From Comamonas thiooxydans (GTDB taxonomy: Bacteria; Pseudomonadota; Gammaproteobacteria; Burkholderiales; Burkholderiaceae_C), in NCBI RefSeq assembly GCF_002157685.2, contig NZ_AP026738.1, positions 3,534,001 through 3,598,000 on the forward strand: 64,000 nt of DNA. The letters are read 5' to 3'. The position numbers were made by a program, and so were the translations under genes. The notes below the pieces were generated by a model, which did no database searches, was not told where the DNA came from, and saw nothing but the letters and a program-made list of their open reading frames with translations. Below, one piece after another: positions 53,622 through 62,889 of the stretch. How positions within the stretch are numbered: position 1 is the first letter of the stretch; each line of letters opens with the position of its first letter.

Positions 53622-54977
53622 TCAGGCTTGGTTCTCCTGGCGCGCAAAGTATTCGCGCGTGAGCTGCACGATCACGGGTGAGAGCAGCAGCAGCGAGATC
53701 AGATTGGGAATCGCCATCAGCGCATTCAGCGTATCGGCGACCAGCCAGGCAAAGTCCAGCGTGGCCACGGCACCCACAAAGGTGCTGATGGTCCAGAGGA
53801 TGCGGAAGGGCTTTTCACAGATGGTGCCAACCAGATAGGTCCAGCATTTTTCACCGTAATAGGCCCAGCCCAGAATCGTGGTGAAGGCAAACACCGACAG
53901 CGAAACGGCCAGCACATATTTGCCCACGCCGGGCATGGCGGCCTCGAAGCTCTGGGTGGACAGCACGGCCCCGGTAGCGCCGGAATTCCAGACGCCGCTG
54001 ACCACGATGGCCAGCCCGGTCATGGTGCAGACGATGATGGTGTCGATGAAGGTTCCCATCATGCCTACCAGCCCCGAGAAAACGGGGTCGCGCGTGGCAC
54101 CGGCCGCCTGGGCGATGCCGGCCGTTCCCAGGCCCGCTTCGTTGGAGAAAATGCCGCGCGCCACACCCATGCGGATGGCCATCAGCACCGTCGATCCCAG
54201 AAAGCCGCCCGTGGCCGCCGTGGGGCTGAAGGCCTGCTCGAAGATCAGTGCAAACGCAGCCGGAATGCGGTCGAAGTACACGCCCAGCACATAGAGTACG
54301 CAGATCACATAGGCCACGCACATGGCAGGCACCAGCTTTTCAGCCACCGCGCCGATGCGGGTGATGCCTCCCAACACCACGGCACCGGTAAGCACGGCTA
54401 GGCCCAGGCCTGTGATCCAGCTCTCCAGGCCGAAAGCCGTGTGCATGGCCGATGCAATACCGTTGGACTGCACCATGGAGCCGATACCGAAACCGGCCAG
54501 ACCGCCAAAGATGGCAAACAGCGTACCCAGCCATTTCCACTTGCTGCCCAGGCCGTTCTTGATGGCATACATCGGGCCGCCCACCCACTGGCCATGGTCG
54601 TTTTTCTCACGGTACTTCACCGCCAGCACCACCTCGCCATACTTGGTGGCCATGCCCAGCAGCGCGGTCATCCACATCCAGAACAGGGCGCCCGGGCCGC
54701 CCACGGCAATGGCCGTGGCCACGCCGGCAATATTGCCCGTGCCCACGGTGGCGGACAGTGCCGTCATCAGCGCTGCATAGGGAGTGATGTCGCCATCGGC
54801 CTTGTCGCCGGGACGGCGGCTGCGCCAGATCATGCGGAAGCCGCGCACGATGTTGCGCAGCGGCATGAAGCCCAGGCGGACCTGCAGATAAAAACCCGTG
54901 CCGAGAATCAGCACGATCATGGGAACGCCCCAGACAATATCGTTGAGGGCTTTGAAGAGTTGGGTTAACCAGTCCAT
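53622..54977 (-). CDS. AGCS-family sodium:alanine/glycine symporter
   Basis: A 451-residue inner-membrane transporter with about 11 helices. The family signature region ALMTALSATVGTGNIAGVAT and GPGALFWMWMTALLGMATKY are present, as are GIFSNEAGLGTAGIAQAAG and GWAYYGEKC in the C-terminal half. Imports alanine or glycine with Na+. ATG 54977 (MDWLTQLFKALNDIVWG) is the usual start; the frame extends to 55103 without similarity. Single-gene unit. Confidence 0.95.
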   Translation of the reverse strand: MDWLTQLFKALNDIVWGVPMIVLILGTGFYLQVRLGFMPLRNIVRGFRMIWRSRRPGDKADGDITPYAALMTALSATVGTGNIAGVATAIAVGGPGALFWMWMTALLGMATKYGEVVLAVKYREKNDHGQWVGGPMYAIKNGLGSKWKWLGTLFAIFGGLAGFGIGSMVQSNGIASAMHTAFGLESWITGLGLAVLTGAVVLGGITRIGAVAEKLVPAMCVAYVICVLYVLGVYFDRIPAAFALIFEQAFSPTAATGGFLGSTVLMAIRMGVARGIFSNEAGLGTAGIAQAAGATRDPVFSGLVGMMGTFIDTIIVCTMTGLAIVVSGVWNSGATGAVLSTQSFEAAMPGVGKYVLAVSLSVFAFTTILGWAYYGEKCWTYLVGTICEKPFRILWTISTFVGAVATLDFAWLVADTLNALMAIPNLISLLLLSPVIVQLTREYFARQENQA

Positions 54978-55230
54978 TGAGTGTCGTCTGCCGCAGCCAG
55001 CTTTCGCCTGCGGTCCATTGAATGGCAACAGTCCCGGAACATGTCTTTCACCCATGAGCGGCGAGTGCGGCAACCGCAAGAGGCCCGTGTGAGGCCCACG
55101 CACAGCGCACTATTCCTGTTTGCCGGTTGGCAAAGCGCCCTACTTTAATCCAGTCTGCGATCGCTTTTGGGCTGCCGCGGCCTATGACTCGCACAAGTGC
55201 ACAAAATCACGGCCAGTGTCTTCACGGCAC

Positions 55231-55773
55231 TCACTTGCGCGGGCGCAGCAGCATTTCATCGCCGCTCATCTGCACATCGAAGAAGCGCAGAAAGTTCTGG
55301 CCCAGCAAGGCGTCGTCGCTATCGTCGCCCGTATAGCCCGTGCCCACTCGCACGTCACGCACGCGCAGACTGGCAATGCGCACCTCGTCGGCGGTGACGA
55401 TGCGGCCGTCACGTTCGCCGTTGGCCGTGCGAAAACGTACCTTCTCGCCCCCCTCCAGGCCGGCACGCTCGGCCAGCGCATCGGTCACGCTGACCGAGGT
55501 GGCCCCGGTATCGACCATAAAGATGACGGGCTGATCGTTGACATAGCCCTTGACGCGAAAATGCCCGTCCATGCCGCGCTCTATGCGTACCGTGCCGTCG
55601 GCCATGACCTTGGCCTGGGCCGGCTTGAGAAAATGCTGCATGGCCAGATACATCGCGGCCATGACCACCAGCCAGAACAGCAGAAACAGCATGGTGCTGC
55701 GCCGTGCCACGGATTGCGGGGAAGGCTCGGACTCTGGCGAGGACTGGGGTGGCGGCGTGACATTCAGGCGCAT
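55231..55773 (-). CDS. Retropepsin-like aspartic protease (TIGR02281-type)
   Basis: A 180-residue protein with one transmembrane helix (LFLLFWLVVMAAMYLAM, about 29-45) after a Pro/Ser-rich cytoplasmic start, then a periplasmic clan AA domain with catalytic FMVDTGATSVSV (Asp88) and the late LLGQNFLRFFDV motif. It would act as a homodimer. Function unknown in bacteria of this group. ATG 55773 is chosen because upstream in-frame residues lack family similarity. Divergent from the DsbA-family gene. Confidence 0.87.
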   Translation of the reverse strand: MRLNVTPPPQSSPESEPSPQSVARRSTMLFLLFWLVVMAAMYLAMQHFLKPAQAKVMADGTVRIERGMDGHFRVKGYVNDQPVIFMVDTGATSVSVTDALAERAGLEGGEKVRFRTANGERDGRIVTADEVRIASLRVRDVRVGTGYTGDDSDDALLGQNFLRFFDVQMSGDEMLLRPRK

Positions 55774-55918
55774 GGGCAGGCAAGGAAGCTGAGGACAATG
55801 CAGCCATTTTGCCAAGACCGGCGCCAAGGTCATCCCCCGCATCGCGCCACTGCGGCCCCAGCAGCGCTTACATTGAAGCTTGTTTGCAAAATCTACCGGC
55901 CTTGCAGGTCGCCCAACC

Positions 55919-56689
55919 ATGAACACATCCCAGTTGCCCGCCCTGGTGCTGCACTATATTTTCGATCCTCTGTGCGGCTGGTGCTATGCCGCCGCCCCGC
56001 TGGTCAAGGCCGCGCGCGAAGTACCCGGCATCGACGTGCAATGGCATGCCGGCGGCATGCTGACCGGCGCCCACACGCGCACCATCACCGCGGACTGGCG
56101 TGACAAAGTCATGCCCAGCGACCAACGCATTGCCGAGATGACGGGCCAGCCTTTTGGCGATGCCTATCTCAACGGCCTGCTCAATGACATTGGCGCGCCG
56201 CTGGACTCCGAGCCCCCCACCACGGCCCTGCTAGCCGCCGAAGCGCTGGCCGGCAAGGGCCTGGAGATGCTGGCTGCGGAGCAAAAAGCCCATTACGTGG
56301 AAGGCCGCCGCATCAGCGAGCCCGCCGTGCTGTGCGAGCTGGCGGCCGGCATCGGTCTGGACAGCACGGCCTATGATGCGGCCTACGCCGAGCAAAGCGG
56401 CGCAGCCACCGAGCAGCATATTGCCGACAGCCGCCAATGGCTGGGCATGGTGCAGGGACAGGGCTTCCCCACCCTGGCGCTGGAGTTCGATCACCCCGAG
56501 CAGGCCGGCCAGCGCGCCGTGCAGCGCATCGAGATCGGCGAATGGCTGGGCGATGTCGACGGCTGGAAGCAGCAACTGGCCGCCTGGGCCGAGCAGATTG
56601 CCGAACTCAATCAGCAGCAGTCCGGCGACACCGACACCGGTGGCGACCCCAGTTGCGGCCCCGGCGGCTGCGAGCTGCCGCCGCGCTGA
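55919..56689 (+). CDS. DsbA-family (FrnE-like) oxidoreductase
   Basis: A 256-residue thioredoxin-fold protein of the DsbA/FrnE group, without a signal peptide, so cytoplasmic. Active site FDPLCGWCYAA with Cys19 and Cys22; WRDKVMPSDQRIAEMTGQPF belongs to the helical insert, and GFPTLALEF carries the cis-Pro. The C-terminus has an extra Cys pair (SCGPGGCELPPR). FrnE-like proteins act in disulphide exchange under oxidative or metal stress. ATG 55919 fits the family start. Confidence 0.88.
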   Translation: MNTSQLPALVLHYIFDPLCGWCYAAAPLVKAAREVPGIDVQWHAGGMLTGAHTRTITADWRDKVMPSDQRIAEMTGQPFGDAYLNGLLNDIGAPLDSEPPTTALLAAEALAGKGLEMLAAEQKAHYVEGRRISEPAVLCELAAGIGLDSTAYDAAYAEQSGAATEQHIADSRQWLGMVQGQGFPTLALEFDHPEQAGQRAVQRIEIGEWLGDVDGWKQQLAAWAEQIAELNQQQSGDTDTGGDPSCGPGGCELPPR

Positions 56690-56747
56690 GCGGCGCAGCC
56701 TGCGCGGCAGGCACTCTCTTATTCATAGCTTGTAGCGCCTGATATTC

Positions 56748-56781
56748 AAGGAACTCAGATAATTTTCAATCTGAGTTCCTT
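56748..56781 (+). terminator. Terminator after DsbA-family gene
   Basis: A perfect 13-bp stem (AAGGAACTCAGAT / ATCTGAGTTCCTT) with an eight-base loop, followed by ATTCTTCTG. It lies in the convergent interval with the PQQ-dehydrogenase gene and may act in both directions. Confidence 0.7.
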
Positions 56782-56844
56782 ATTCTTCTGGCGCAAGCAG
56801 CTATTCTTTCTGCATCCTTCTGCTGACGGCTTCACATCCTGTCG

Positions 56845-59232
56845 CTATTGCGCCAGGGCATAGGCGATCACATAGTCACCGCGCTTGGGCGACTGGCGTG
56901 CGCCACCGGCGGTGATCACCACATACTGCCTGCCGCTTCTGGGCGAGACATAGCTCATCGGCCCGCCCTGGCTGCCCACGGGCAGGCGCGAGCGCCAGAT
57001 CTCCTTGCCGTTGGCGCTGTCGAAGGCGCGCAGATAGAAGTCCTGAGTCCCCGCGAAGAACACCAGCCCCGACTTTGTGACCATGGAAGGCCCCAGCGTG
57101 GGCATGCCGATGGGAATGGTCAACCACATGGGAATGCCCAGAGGACCGGTGTCACGCACCGTGCCCACAGGCACCTGCCATTTGATCTGCCGGGATTTCA
57201 GATCCACCGCCGTCATGGTGCCGAAGGGCGGCTTCTGACAGGGAATGCCCAGCGGCGACAGAAAGCGCTGACGCATGGCCCCAAACGGCGTGCCTTCCTG
57301 GGGCACGGCCCCCATCTCGATGCCGCTGGCGCCAGGCTTCATATCGGCGCGCGCAATCATGTAGTTCGCCAGACCCAGGCGCATATCGTTGACGAACATG
57401 GTCTGGCTGATCGGGTCTATGGAGACACTGCCCCAGTTCATGCCACCCAAGGATCCGGGGAACTGCAGCGTCGGTCCCATGCCGGGTGGCGTGAACACGC
57501 CTTGGTGTTGCATGTCCTTGAAGGCGATCCGGCACAGCAGCTGGTCAAACGGCGTGGCGCCCCACATATCGGACTCCTTCAGGGTCTGATTGCCGATATT
57601 GGGCATGCCCGTGGAATGCGGCTGGGTTGGCGCATAGCGCTCGCCGGGTACATGGCCTTGCGGCACGGGCAGCTCCTGCACCTCTGCCAGAGGCTCGCCG
57701 GTCTCGCGGTTGAGCATGAAGATCATGCCCTGCTTGGTCACCTGCAGCAGCGCAGGGTCCACCCCGCCCTGGGCATTGGTCACATCGACCAGCGCCGGCT
57801 GGGACGGAATGTCGAAGTCCCACAGATCGTGGTGCACGGTCTGGTAGAGCCAGCGCGGCTTGCCGGTCCTGATGTCCATGGCCACGATGGCGGAGCTGTT
57901 CTTCTCCATCTCCGGCGTGCGCTGCGCCGCATAGAAGTCCGGCGTCGCATTGCCCGTGCCCAGATAGGCCAGGCCCAGTCTGGCGTCGTAGGACATGCCG
58001 CCCCAGACATTGGGCGAGTTGCGTGTATAGGTCTGACCCTGCGGCGGCTGCCCGGTGATGTCGGCATTGCCCGGGTCCCAGGCCCAGACCAGCTTGCCGC
58101 TGAGCACATCAAAGGCACGCACCACGCCCGAGGGCTCGTCGGTCGAGAAATTGTCGGCCACGCGACCACCCACGATCACCAGGTTCTCGGCCACCAGCGG
58201 TGCCGAGGTCTGCTGATACCAGCCCTCCTTGACCTCGTCCATGCCCTGGGTCAGATCCACCACACCGTCCTTGCCGAAGTCGGTGCATGGCTTGCCCGAA
58301 TCGGGATCGAGCGCGATCAGGCGCGCATCGATGGTGGGCAGAAACAGCCGGCGTCGACAGCCCGATGCGACATCACCGGCCTTGCCGGAGGCGCCCGAAG
58401 CCCTGAGCGCGGCCTCGTTGCCATCGAAGTAGCCCAGACCTCTGCAGCGCTGCCAGTTGGGCGACCTGGCTTCGGGGTCGAATTTCCACTTCTCCTCGCC
58501 CGTGTCCACATCCAGCGCCAGCACCTTGCCGTAGGCCGTGCAGACATACAGGCGGTCCCCGATCTGCTGCGGCGTGTTCTGGTCTTCGGCACCCGAGCCC
58601 GTGCTCTGCGGCACATCGCCGGTGCGGGCCGTCCAGGCCACGGCCAGCTTGTCGACATTGTTGCGACTGATCTGCTCGACAGCCGCAAAGCGCTGTCCTG
58701 CGAGGCCCTGCCCCCAGTCCGTCCAGTCCGAGGCCCTGATCTCCATGGAGCCTACCGAAGGCACTTCGGTGACCTCGGGGGCGATCACGCCCTTGGGCGA
58801 GAAAGCACTGACGGCCGTCGCGACGATGCCCAGGCCCAGCACCACCACCGACACCCCGGCTCCAAGGCGTCCGTAGTCGTTCATGACCAGCTTGCCCGCC
58901 TCAAGCTGCCCATAGCCCAGGGCCACCAGCAGGCCCAGCACGGCAAACACCATCAGGCGCGAAACCAGCGGCCAGAACTCCCAGCCCGCATCCCACCAGG
59001 CCCAGACCAGGGTCAGCACAAAGGCCAGCGCATAGAGATGGGCGCCGGCCCTGCGCCGCGCCAGCAGCAGTGCCGCCGAGACCAGCAGCGCCAACCCCAT
59101 CAGCACAAAGTACCAGCTGCCTCCCTTGCCCAGCAGAATGCCGCCGCCTATGGTCAGGTACAGCCCCATCAGCAGCATCAGCAACCCCACTGCAAGCCAG
59201 TACCAGCGCCCGTCATTGGATGAAGGAGCCAT
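56845..59232 (-). CDS. Membrane-bound PQQ-dependent dehydrogenase (glucose/quinate/shikimate type)
   Basis: A 795-residue quinoprotein, the same length as E. coli Gcd. The first ~140 residues form about five membrane helices (WLAVGLLMLLMGLYLTIG and following); the remainder is an eight-bladed PQQ propeller in the periplasm. Blocks include WTARTGDVPQSTGSGAEDQN, TPQQIGDRLYVCTAYGKVLA, YQTVHHDLWDFDIPSQPALV and FAGTQDFYLRAFDSANGKEI. Electrons pass to ubiquinone. Whether glucose or quinate/shikimate is the substrate cannot be settled by eye. No pqq biosynthesis genes are in the window. ATG 59232 follows GGTGAGG. Confidence 0.93.
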   Translation of the reverse strand: MAPSSNDGRWYWLAVGLLMLLMGLYLTIGGGILLGKGGSWYFVLMGLALLVSAALLLARRRAGAHLYALAFVLTLVWAWWDAGWEFWPLVSRLMVFAVLGLLVALGYGQLEAGKLVMNDYGRLGAGVSVVVLGLGIVATAVSAFSPKGVIAPEVTEVPSVGSMEIRASDWTDWGQGLAGQRFAAVEQISRNNVDKLAVAWTARTGDVPQSTGSGAEDQNTPQQIGDRLYVCTAYGKVLALDVDTGEEKWKFDPEARSPNWQRCRGLGYFDGNEAALRASGASGKAGDVASGCRRRLFLPTIDARLIALDPDSGKPCTDFGKDGVVDLTQGMDEVKEGWYQQTSAPLVAENLVIVGGRVADNFSTDEPSGVVRAFDVLSGKLVWAWDPGNADITGQPPQGQTYTRNSPNVWGGMSYDARLGLAYLGTGNATPDFYAAQRTPEMEKNSSAIVAMDIRTGKPRWLYQTVHHDLWDFDIPSQPALVDVTNAQGGVDPALLQVTKQGMIFMLNRETGEPLAEVQELPVPQGHVPGERYAPTQPHSTGMPNIGNQTLKESDMWGATPFDQLLCRIAFKDMQHQGVFTPPGMGPTLQFPGSLGGMNWGSVSIDPISQTMFVNDMRLGLANYMIARADMKPGASGIEMGAVPQEGTPFGAMRQRFLSPLGIPCQKPPFGTMTAVDLKSRQIKWQVPVGTVRDTGPLGIPMWLTIPIGMPTLGPSMVTKSGLVFFAGTQDFYLRAFDSANGKEIWRSRLPVGSQGGPMSYVSPRSGRQYVVITAGGARQSPKRGDYVIAYALAQ

Positions 59233-59353
59233 AGCCTCACCTGAAATTAATTGCCATTTGTGTATTGCACGCTTTAACGCCGATACACATCGACATACTT
59301 TCGAGGGTTTGCACGCCAGCCTCAGGACTACAAGCGCCAAGTCTCAGGCGCAG

Positions 59354-59383
59354 AAAAAAGCCGCACCGTGGAGACGGTGCGGC
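59354..59383 (-). terminator. Terminator of icd
   Basis: Stem GCCGCACCGT / ACGGTGCGGC with a four-base loop; on the minus strand it is followed by TTTTTT. It lies 55 bases downstream of the icd stop. Confidence 0.92.
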
Positions 59384-59437
59384 CGCTGAGATCGCAGTGC
59401 CGGCAGGCCTGTGAGGCCACCGGGCAGGCAGCGCAGC

Positions 59438-60700
59438 TCAGTCCATCATCGAGATCACCACATCCCCGAAGCCCGAGCAGGACACCTGGGTCGCACCGTC
59501 CATCAGGCGGGCGAAGTCATAGGTCACATGCTTGCTCTGGATGGCTTTCTCCAGCGACTCGACGATCAGATCCGCAGCCTCGCGCCAGCCCATGTGGCGC
59601 AGCATCATCTCGGCGCACAGAATCATGGAGCCGGGGTTCACATAATCCTTGCCCGCATAGCGCGGCGCCGTGCCGTGGGTGGCTTCGAAGCAGGCAATGC
59701 TCTCCGACAGGTTGGCACCGGGCGCAATGCCGATGCCGCCCACCTGCGCGGCCAACGCATCCGAGATGTAGTCGCCGTTGAGGTTGAGCGTGGCCACCAC
59801 CGAATATTCGGCCGGACGCATCAGAATCTGCTGCAGGAAGGCGTCGGTGATCGAGTCCTTGATGATGATGTCCTTGCCCGTCTTGGGGTGCTTGATGCGG
59901 CACCAGGGGCCACCGTCGATCAGTTCGGCACCGAACTCGCGCTGCGCCAGCGCATAGCCCCAGTCACGGAAAGCGCCTTCCGTGTACTTCATGATGTTGC
60001 CCTTGTGAACCAGGGTCACGCTGGGCTTGTTGTTGTCGATGGCGTACTGGATGGCCTTGCGCACCAGTCGCTCAGTGCCCTCGCGCGAGACGGGCTTGAT
60101 GCCGATGCCCGAGGTTTCGGGAAAGCGGATCTTGTTGGCGCCCATTTCCTTGGCCAGGAAGTCGATGAGCTTTTTCGCCTTCTCGCTGCCGGCCGCGTAT
60201 TCGATGCCCGCGTAGATGTCCTCCGAGTTCTCGCGGAAGATCACCATATTCGTCTTCTCGGGCTCCTTGAGCGGCGAAGGCACGCCCTTGAAGTACTGCA
60301 CGGGGCGCAGGCAGACATACAGGTCCAGCTCCTGGCGCAGTGCCACGTTCAGCGAGCGGATGCCGCCGCCCACGGGCGTGGTCAGCGGACCCTTGATGGA
60401 CACGGCATAGTCGCGCACGGCGGCCACGGTCTCCTCGGGCAGCCAGACATCGGGGCCGTAGACGCGCGTGGCCTTCTCACCCGCATACACCTCCATCCAG
60501 GCAATCTTGCGCTGCCCGCCATAGACCTTGGCAACGGCAGCGTCTGCCACCTTGCGCATCACCGGCGTCACATCAACACCGACACCATCGCCCTCGATGA
60601 AGGGAATGATGGGTTGGCTCGGAACATTCAGTGTCTTGTCCGCGTTGACGCTGATCTTCTCCCCCTGCGGCGGAACCTGGATGTGCTGGGACGTACTCAT
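59438..60700 (-). CDS. icd: Isocitrate dehydrogenase, NADP-dependent, dimeric
   Basis: A 420-residue TCA-cycle enzyme converting isocitrate to 2-oxoglutarate. [20 protein letters not shown] opens the fold; [20 protein letters not shown] contains Ser116, aligned to the AceK phosphorylation Ser113 of E. coli Icd. [18 protein letters not shown] residues appear as [20 protein letters not shown], and [20 protein letters not shown] near the end. ATG 60700 has GGAGA upstream; the frame to 60793 is extra. A second, unrelated isocitrate dehydrogenase is encoded 2.2 kb away. Confidence 0.97.
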   Translation of the reverse strand: MSTSQHIQVPPQGEKISVNADKTLNVPSQPIIPFIEGDGVGVDVTPVMRKVADAAVAKVYGGQRKIAWMEVYAGEKATRVYGPDVWLPEETVAAVRDYAVSIKGPLTTPVGGGIRSLNVALRQELDLYVCLRPVQYFKGVPSPLKEPEKTNMVIFRENSEDIYAGIEYAAGSEKAKKLIDFLAKEMGANKIRFPETSGIGIKPVSREGTERLVRKAIQYAIDNNKPSVTLVHKGNIMKYTEGAFRDWGYALAQREFGAELIDGGPWCRIKHPKTGKDIIIKDSITDAFLQQILMRPAEYSVVATLNLNGDYISDALAAQVGGIGIAPGANLSESIACFEATHGTAPRYAGKDYVNPGSMILCAEMMLRHMGWREAADLIVESLEKAIQSKHVTYDFARLMDGATQVSCSGFGDVVISMMD

Positions 60701-60928
60701 GTTGTGAAATCTCCTAGTCTTGAATATTGCGCGGCAGCGCACCTTTTTGGTGCTATTTTGTTGCCCCCGATTTTGGCACCTTGCTCTAAGCAAATTTTAA
60801 GAAATACAGCATAAAAACCTGTCAACGACGGCACAGAGCTGCCGTTGAGAGGGTGTGGGGGACAGATGGGCTGCTCCTCACTTCAATCTGAAACTTGGCA
60901 TTGCCGCATCTTTAGGAAATTGGCATAT

Positions 60929-61129
60929 ATGAAAAAACTACTCGCTGTCCTGATTGCTGGTTCGTTCGCTGCTGGCGCTTTTGCTCAAGCCGCCGCGCCG
61001 GCGCAGCCTGCCACCCCTGCCACCCCTGCCGCAGCAGCAGCGGCCCCCACCGTCAAGCATATGAAGGCAAAACCTGCCAAAAAGCATCATATGCAGCACA
61101 GCAGCAAAAAGATGCACAAGCCAGCCTGA
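60929..61129 (+). CDS. Small Ala/Pro/Lys/His-rich secreted protein
   Basis: A 66-residue protein with a clean signal peptide (MKKLLAVLIAGSFAAGAFAQ) followed by an Ala/Pro stretch (AAAPAQPATPATPAAAAAAP) and a basic tail with His and Lys (AKPAKKHHMQHSSKKMHKPA). Similar small periplasmic proteins are common in Comamonadaceae and recall acid-shock proteins in composition only. The His-rich tail could bind metals. Divergent from icd. ATG 60929 gives the correct signal peptide. Confidence 0.72.
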   Translation: MKKLLAVLIAGSFAAGAFAQAAAPAQPATPATPAAAAAAPTVKHMKAKPAKKHHMQHSSKKMHKPA

Positions 61130-61197
61130 TCGCGCGCTGAAAGCCAGTCTGGCGACACCGGCACTCCATGCCTCTGTACGCCGGACCTGACTCACGC

Positions 61198-61232
61198 CAA
61201 AGCCTGCCGAACGGAGAGTTCTGCAGGCTTTG
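61198..61232 (+). terminator. Hairpin terminator after small secreted gene
   Basis: CAAAGCCTGC / GCAGGCTTTG, a perfect 10-bp stem with a 15-base loop, followed by CATTTTGC. Moderate terminator about 70 bases after the small gene. Confidence 0.6.
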
Positions 61233-61343
61233 CATTTTGCAGACCGGCTCCGGCCGCCTATTTGCGACAGCGATTTGCACCGCAACCCACGCGGATTGCT
61301 ATAGGCTTGTGACTTCCGACTTCCTGTTTGGCATGCAAGGCTC

Positions 61344-61844
61344 ATGAAGAACCTCCCCACCAAGACAATCCCCAAATCCGGCTGGCGCGCCCCGCTGCTG
61401 GCCCTGGCCTGCAGCGCCCTGCTGGGCCTGTTCGGCAACGCGGCCATGGCCCGCGATGAAGGTCAGCCGCAGATGAATCTGCGCCGCATCGACCTGACGG
61501 CCGGCATGTACCGCATCGACACCCAACTGGCTGTCACGCCGCAGCAGCGCGAAATCGGTCTCATGTTCCGCAAGGAGATGCCCCAGCAGGAAGGCATGCT
61601 CTTCGTCTTCGAAATACCCGGCGTGCAGTGCTTCTGGATGCGCAACACCATCCTGCCGCTGACGGCTGCCTTTGTGGCCGATGACGGCACCATCGTCAAT
61701 CTGGCCGACATGAAACCCATGAGCGAAGACTCCCACTGCTCGGCCAAGCCCGTGCGCTATGTGCTGGAGATGAACCAGGGCTGGTTTGCCAAGCGCGGCA
61801 TCAAGGCCGGTACCAAGCTGGGCGGCGCGCCCTTCAATCGCTAA
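61344..61844 (+). CDS. DUF192 secreted protein
   Basis: A 166-residue DUF192-family protein. The signal peptide (LLALACSALLGLFGNAAMA) is followed by the DUF192 fold: VTPQQREIGLMFRKEMPQQE, GMLFVFEIPGVQCFWMRNTI and the late VRYVLEMNQGWFAKRGIKAG. Family function is unknown. The start at 61344 has AAGG close upstream. Followed 24 bases later by an unknown gene. Confidence 0.9.
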   Translation: MKNLPTKTIPKSGWRAPLLALACSALLGLFGNAAMARDEGQPQMNLRRIDLTAGMYRIDTQLAVTPQQREIGLMFRKEMPQQEGMLFVFEIPGVQCFWMRNTILPLTAAFVADDGTIVNLADMKPMSEDSHCSAKPVRYVLEMNQGWFAKRGIKAGTKLGGAPFNR

Positions 61845-61868
61845 GCACCGCCAGAATCCGCATCCTTC

Positions 61869-62429
61869 ATGCTCTACCAGCCGCGGTTTCCTCAGGCACT
61901 GAGCGATATCGCCGCTGCACTGCTGCGGAGATTGGAGAAATCGCAAGCACTTGAGTCCTGCCCCGGCTTCACGGCAAGGATTGATGGCGAATTGCTGCAT
62001 GCACCCTACCGCGTGTACTACGACGAACGTAAGCTGCAGCAATGCATTCAAGAAAGCAGCGGCCCCACACAGCAACTGACCCTGTGCCTGGGCAGCCGCC
62101 ACGCCAACGGCCATGTGCGCGAAACCTGTCTGCGCCAGTTGCTGGCGCATGACTGCGACTGGGTGCTGCCGTTCGTGGTCCGCGCGACTGGCGAGTATGT
62201 GCTGGAGATTGCCGAGCATCTGGCAGCCCAGACCCATAGGCTATCGCCACACAGCTACGGCCGTTTTGCTACCGAAAACCCCGAGTTTGTGATGACCTGC
62301 AAGCAGCAGGCCGCCAGTTACTGGGACTGCTACCACCGCCAACGCTATCCGCTGCTGCGTCAACACCCAAGCATACGCTTCCTGCGCTGGGTTGACGAGG
62401 CCAGACGGTCACTGCCCCACGCCGGTTGA
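61869..62429 (+). CDS. Hypothetical protein
   Basis: A 186-residue protein of unknown family without a signal peptide. It contains YRVYYDERKLQQCIQESSGP, LGSRHANGHVRETCLRQLLA and ATGEYVLEIAEHLAAQTHRL. The region LRQLLAHDCDWVLPFVVRAT suggests a globular enzyme or adaptor, but I can name none. Its 3' end overlaps the convergent CPCC-family gene by 21 bases. Codon composition fits neighbours. Confidence 0.68.
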   Translation: MLYQPRFPQALSDIAAALLRRLEKSQALESCPGFTARIDGELLHAPYRVYYDERKLQQCIQESSGPTQQLTLCLGSRHANGHVRETCLRQLLAHDCDWVLPFVVRATGEYVLEIAEHLAAQTHRLSPHSYGRFATENPEFVMTCKQQAASYWDCYHRQRYPLLRQHPSIRFLRWVDEARRSLPHAG

Positions 62430-62699
62430 TGCCACTCTGCGCAGAACACGCGGACTACGTCGATAGCGGCTGCGCGCTGCCGGTGGGAGCACGCTCCTGA
62501 GCATGCGGTAATCGCAGGCGCCAAAGCGCTGAAAGTTGCGGCGACCTTCGCGCAGCGTCATATGGTTGGGGCCGGAGTATTCATCCGGGCAGTCCACATC
62601 CCAGCCACTGTCCTCCCAGAAGCAGACGCTGCAGATGCTGTACTCGCCACGCTCATCCAGCGAGAAATAGTCGCAGCAAGGACACTGATACAGCGGCAT
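62409..62699 (-). CDS. CPCC-family cysteine-rich protein
   Basis: A 96-residue protein with a CPCC-type zinc-ribbon-like domain: YQCPCCDYFSLDERGEYSIC, then SVCFWEDSGWDVDCPDEYSG, with NHMTLREGRRNFQRFGAC after it. Probably Zn-binding; function unknown. I chose ATG 62699 (AAAGG upstream). The Arg-rich C-terminal third (RSRYRRSPRVLRRV) overlaps the convergent gene end. Confidence 0.85.
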   Translation of the reverse strand: MPLYQCPCCDYFSLDERGEYSICSVCFWEDSGWDVDCPDEYSGPNHMTLREGRRNFQRFGACDYRMLRSVLPPAARSRYRRSPRVLRRVASTGVGQ

Positions 62700-62796
62700 G
62701 AAGCGCCTTTCATAAATTCGGATCAAATCAAGCTACAGCGCTTATGCATCATGCGCAGGCAGCTTCTATCTATATAGCAACTACTGAGACCGGACA

Positions 62797-62837
62797 CAAA
62801 AAAGCCGGAGACCTTTTCAGGTCCACCGGCTTTTTGG
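62797..62837 (-). terminator. Terminator of the monomeric isocitrate dehydrogenase gene
   Basis: An inverted repeat with arms AAAAAGCCGG...GACC and GGTCCACCGGCTTTTT (one bulge) and a short loop. On the minus strand it ends in TTTTTT, about 55 bases after the stop codon. Confidence 0.85.
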
Positions 62838-62889
62838 GGCGTGGGCTGCACTCGCAGGCGGTGTGACCCGCTCTGCGAGGCAAGCTGGC

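Noticed and set aside
56848..59223. 791-codon plus-strand open frame
   Set aside because: Antisense to the PQQ-dependent dehydrogenase along its whole length; Arg/His/Gly-rich translation without family features.
56845..59232. Specific naming of the PQQ enzyme as glucose dehydrogenase (gcd) or quinate dehydrogenase (quiA)
   Set aside because: Length and domain order fit both, and no neighbouring pathway gene decides between them.
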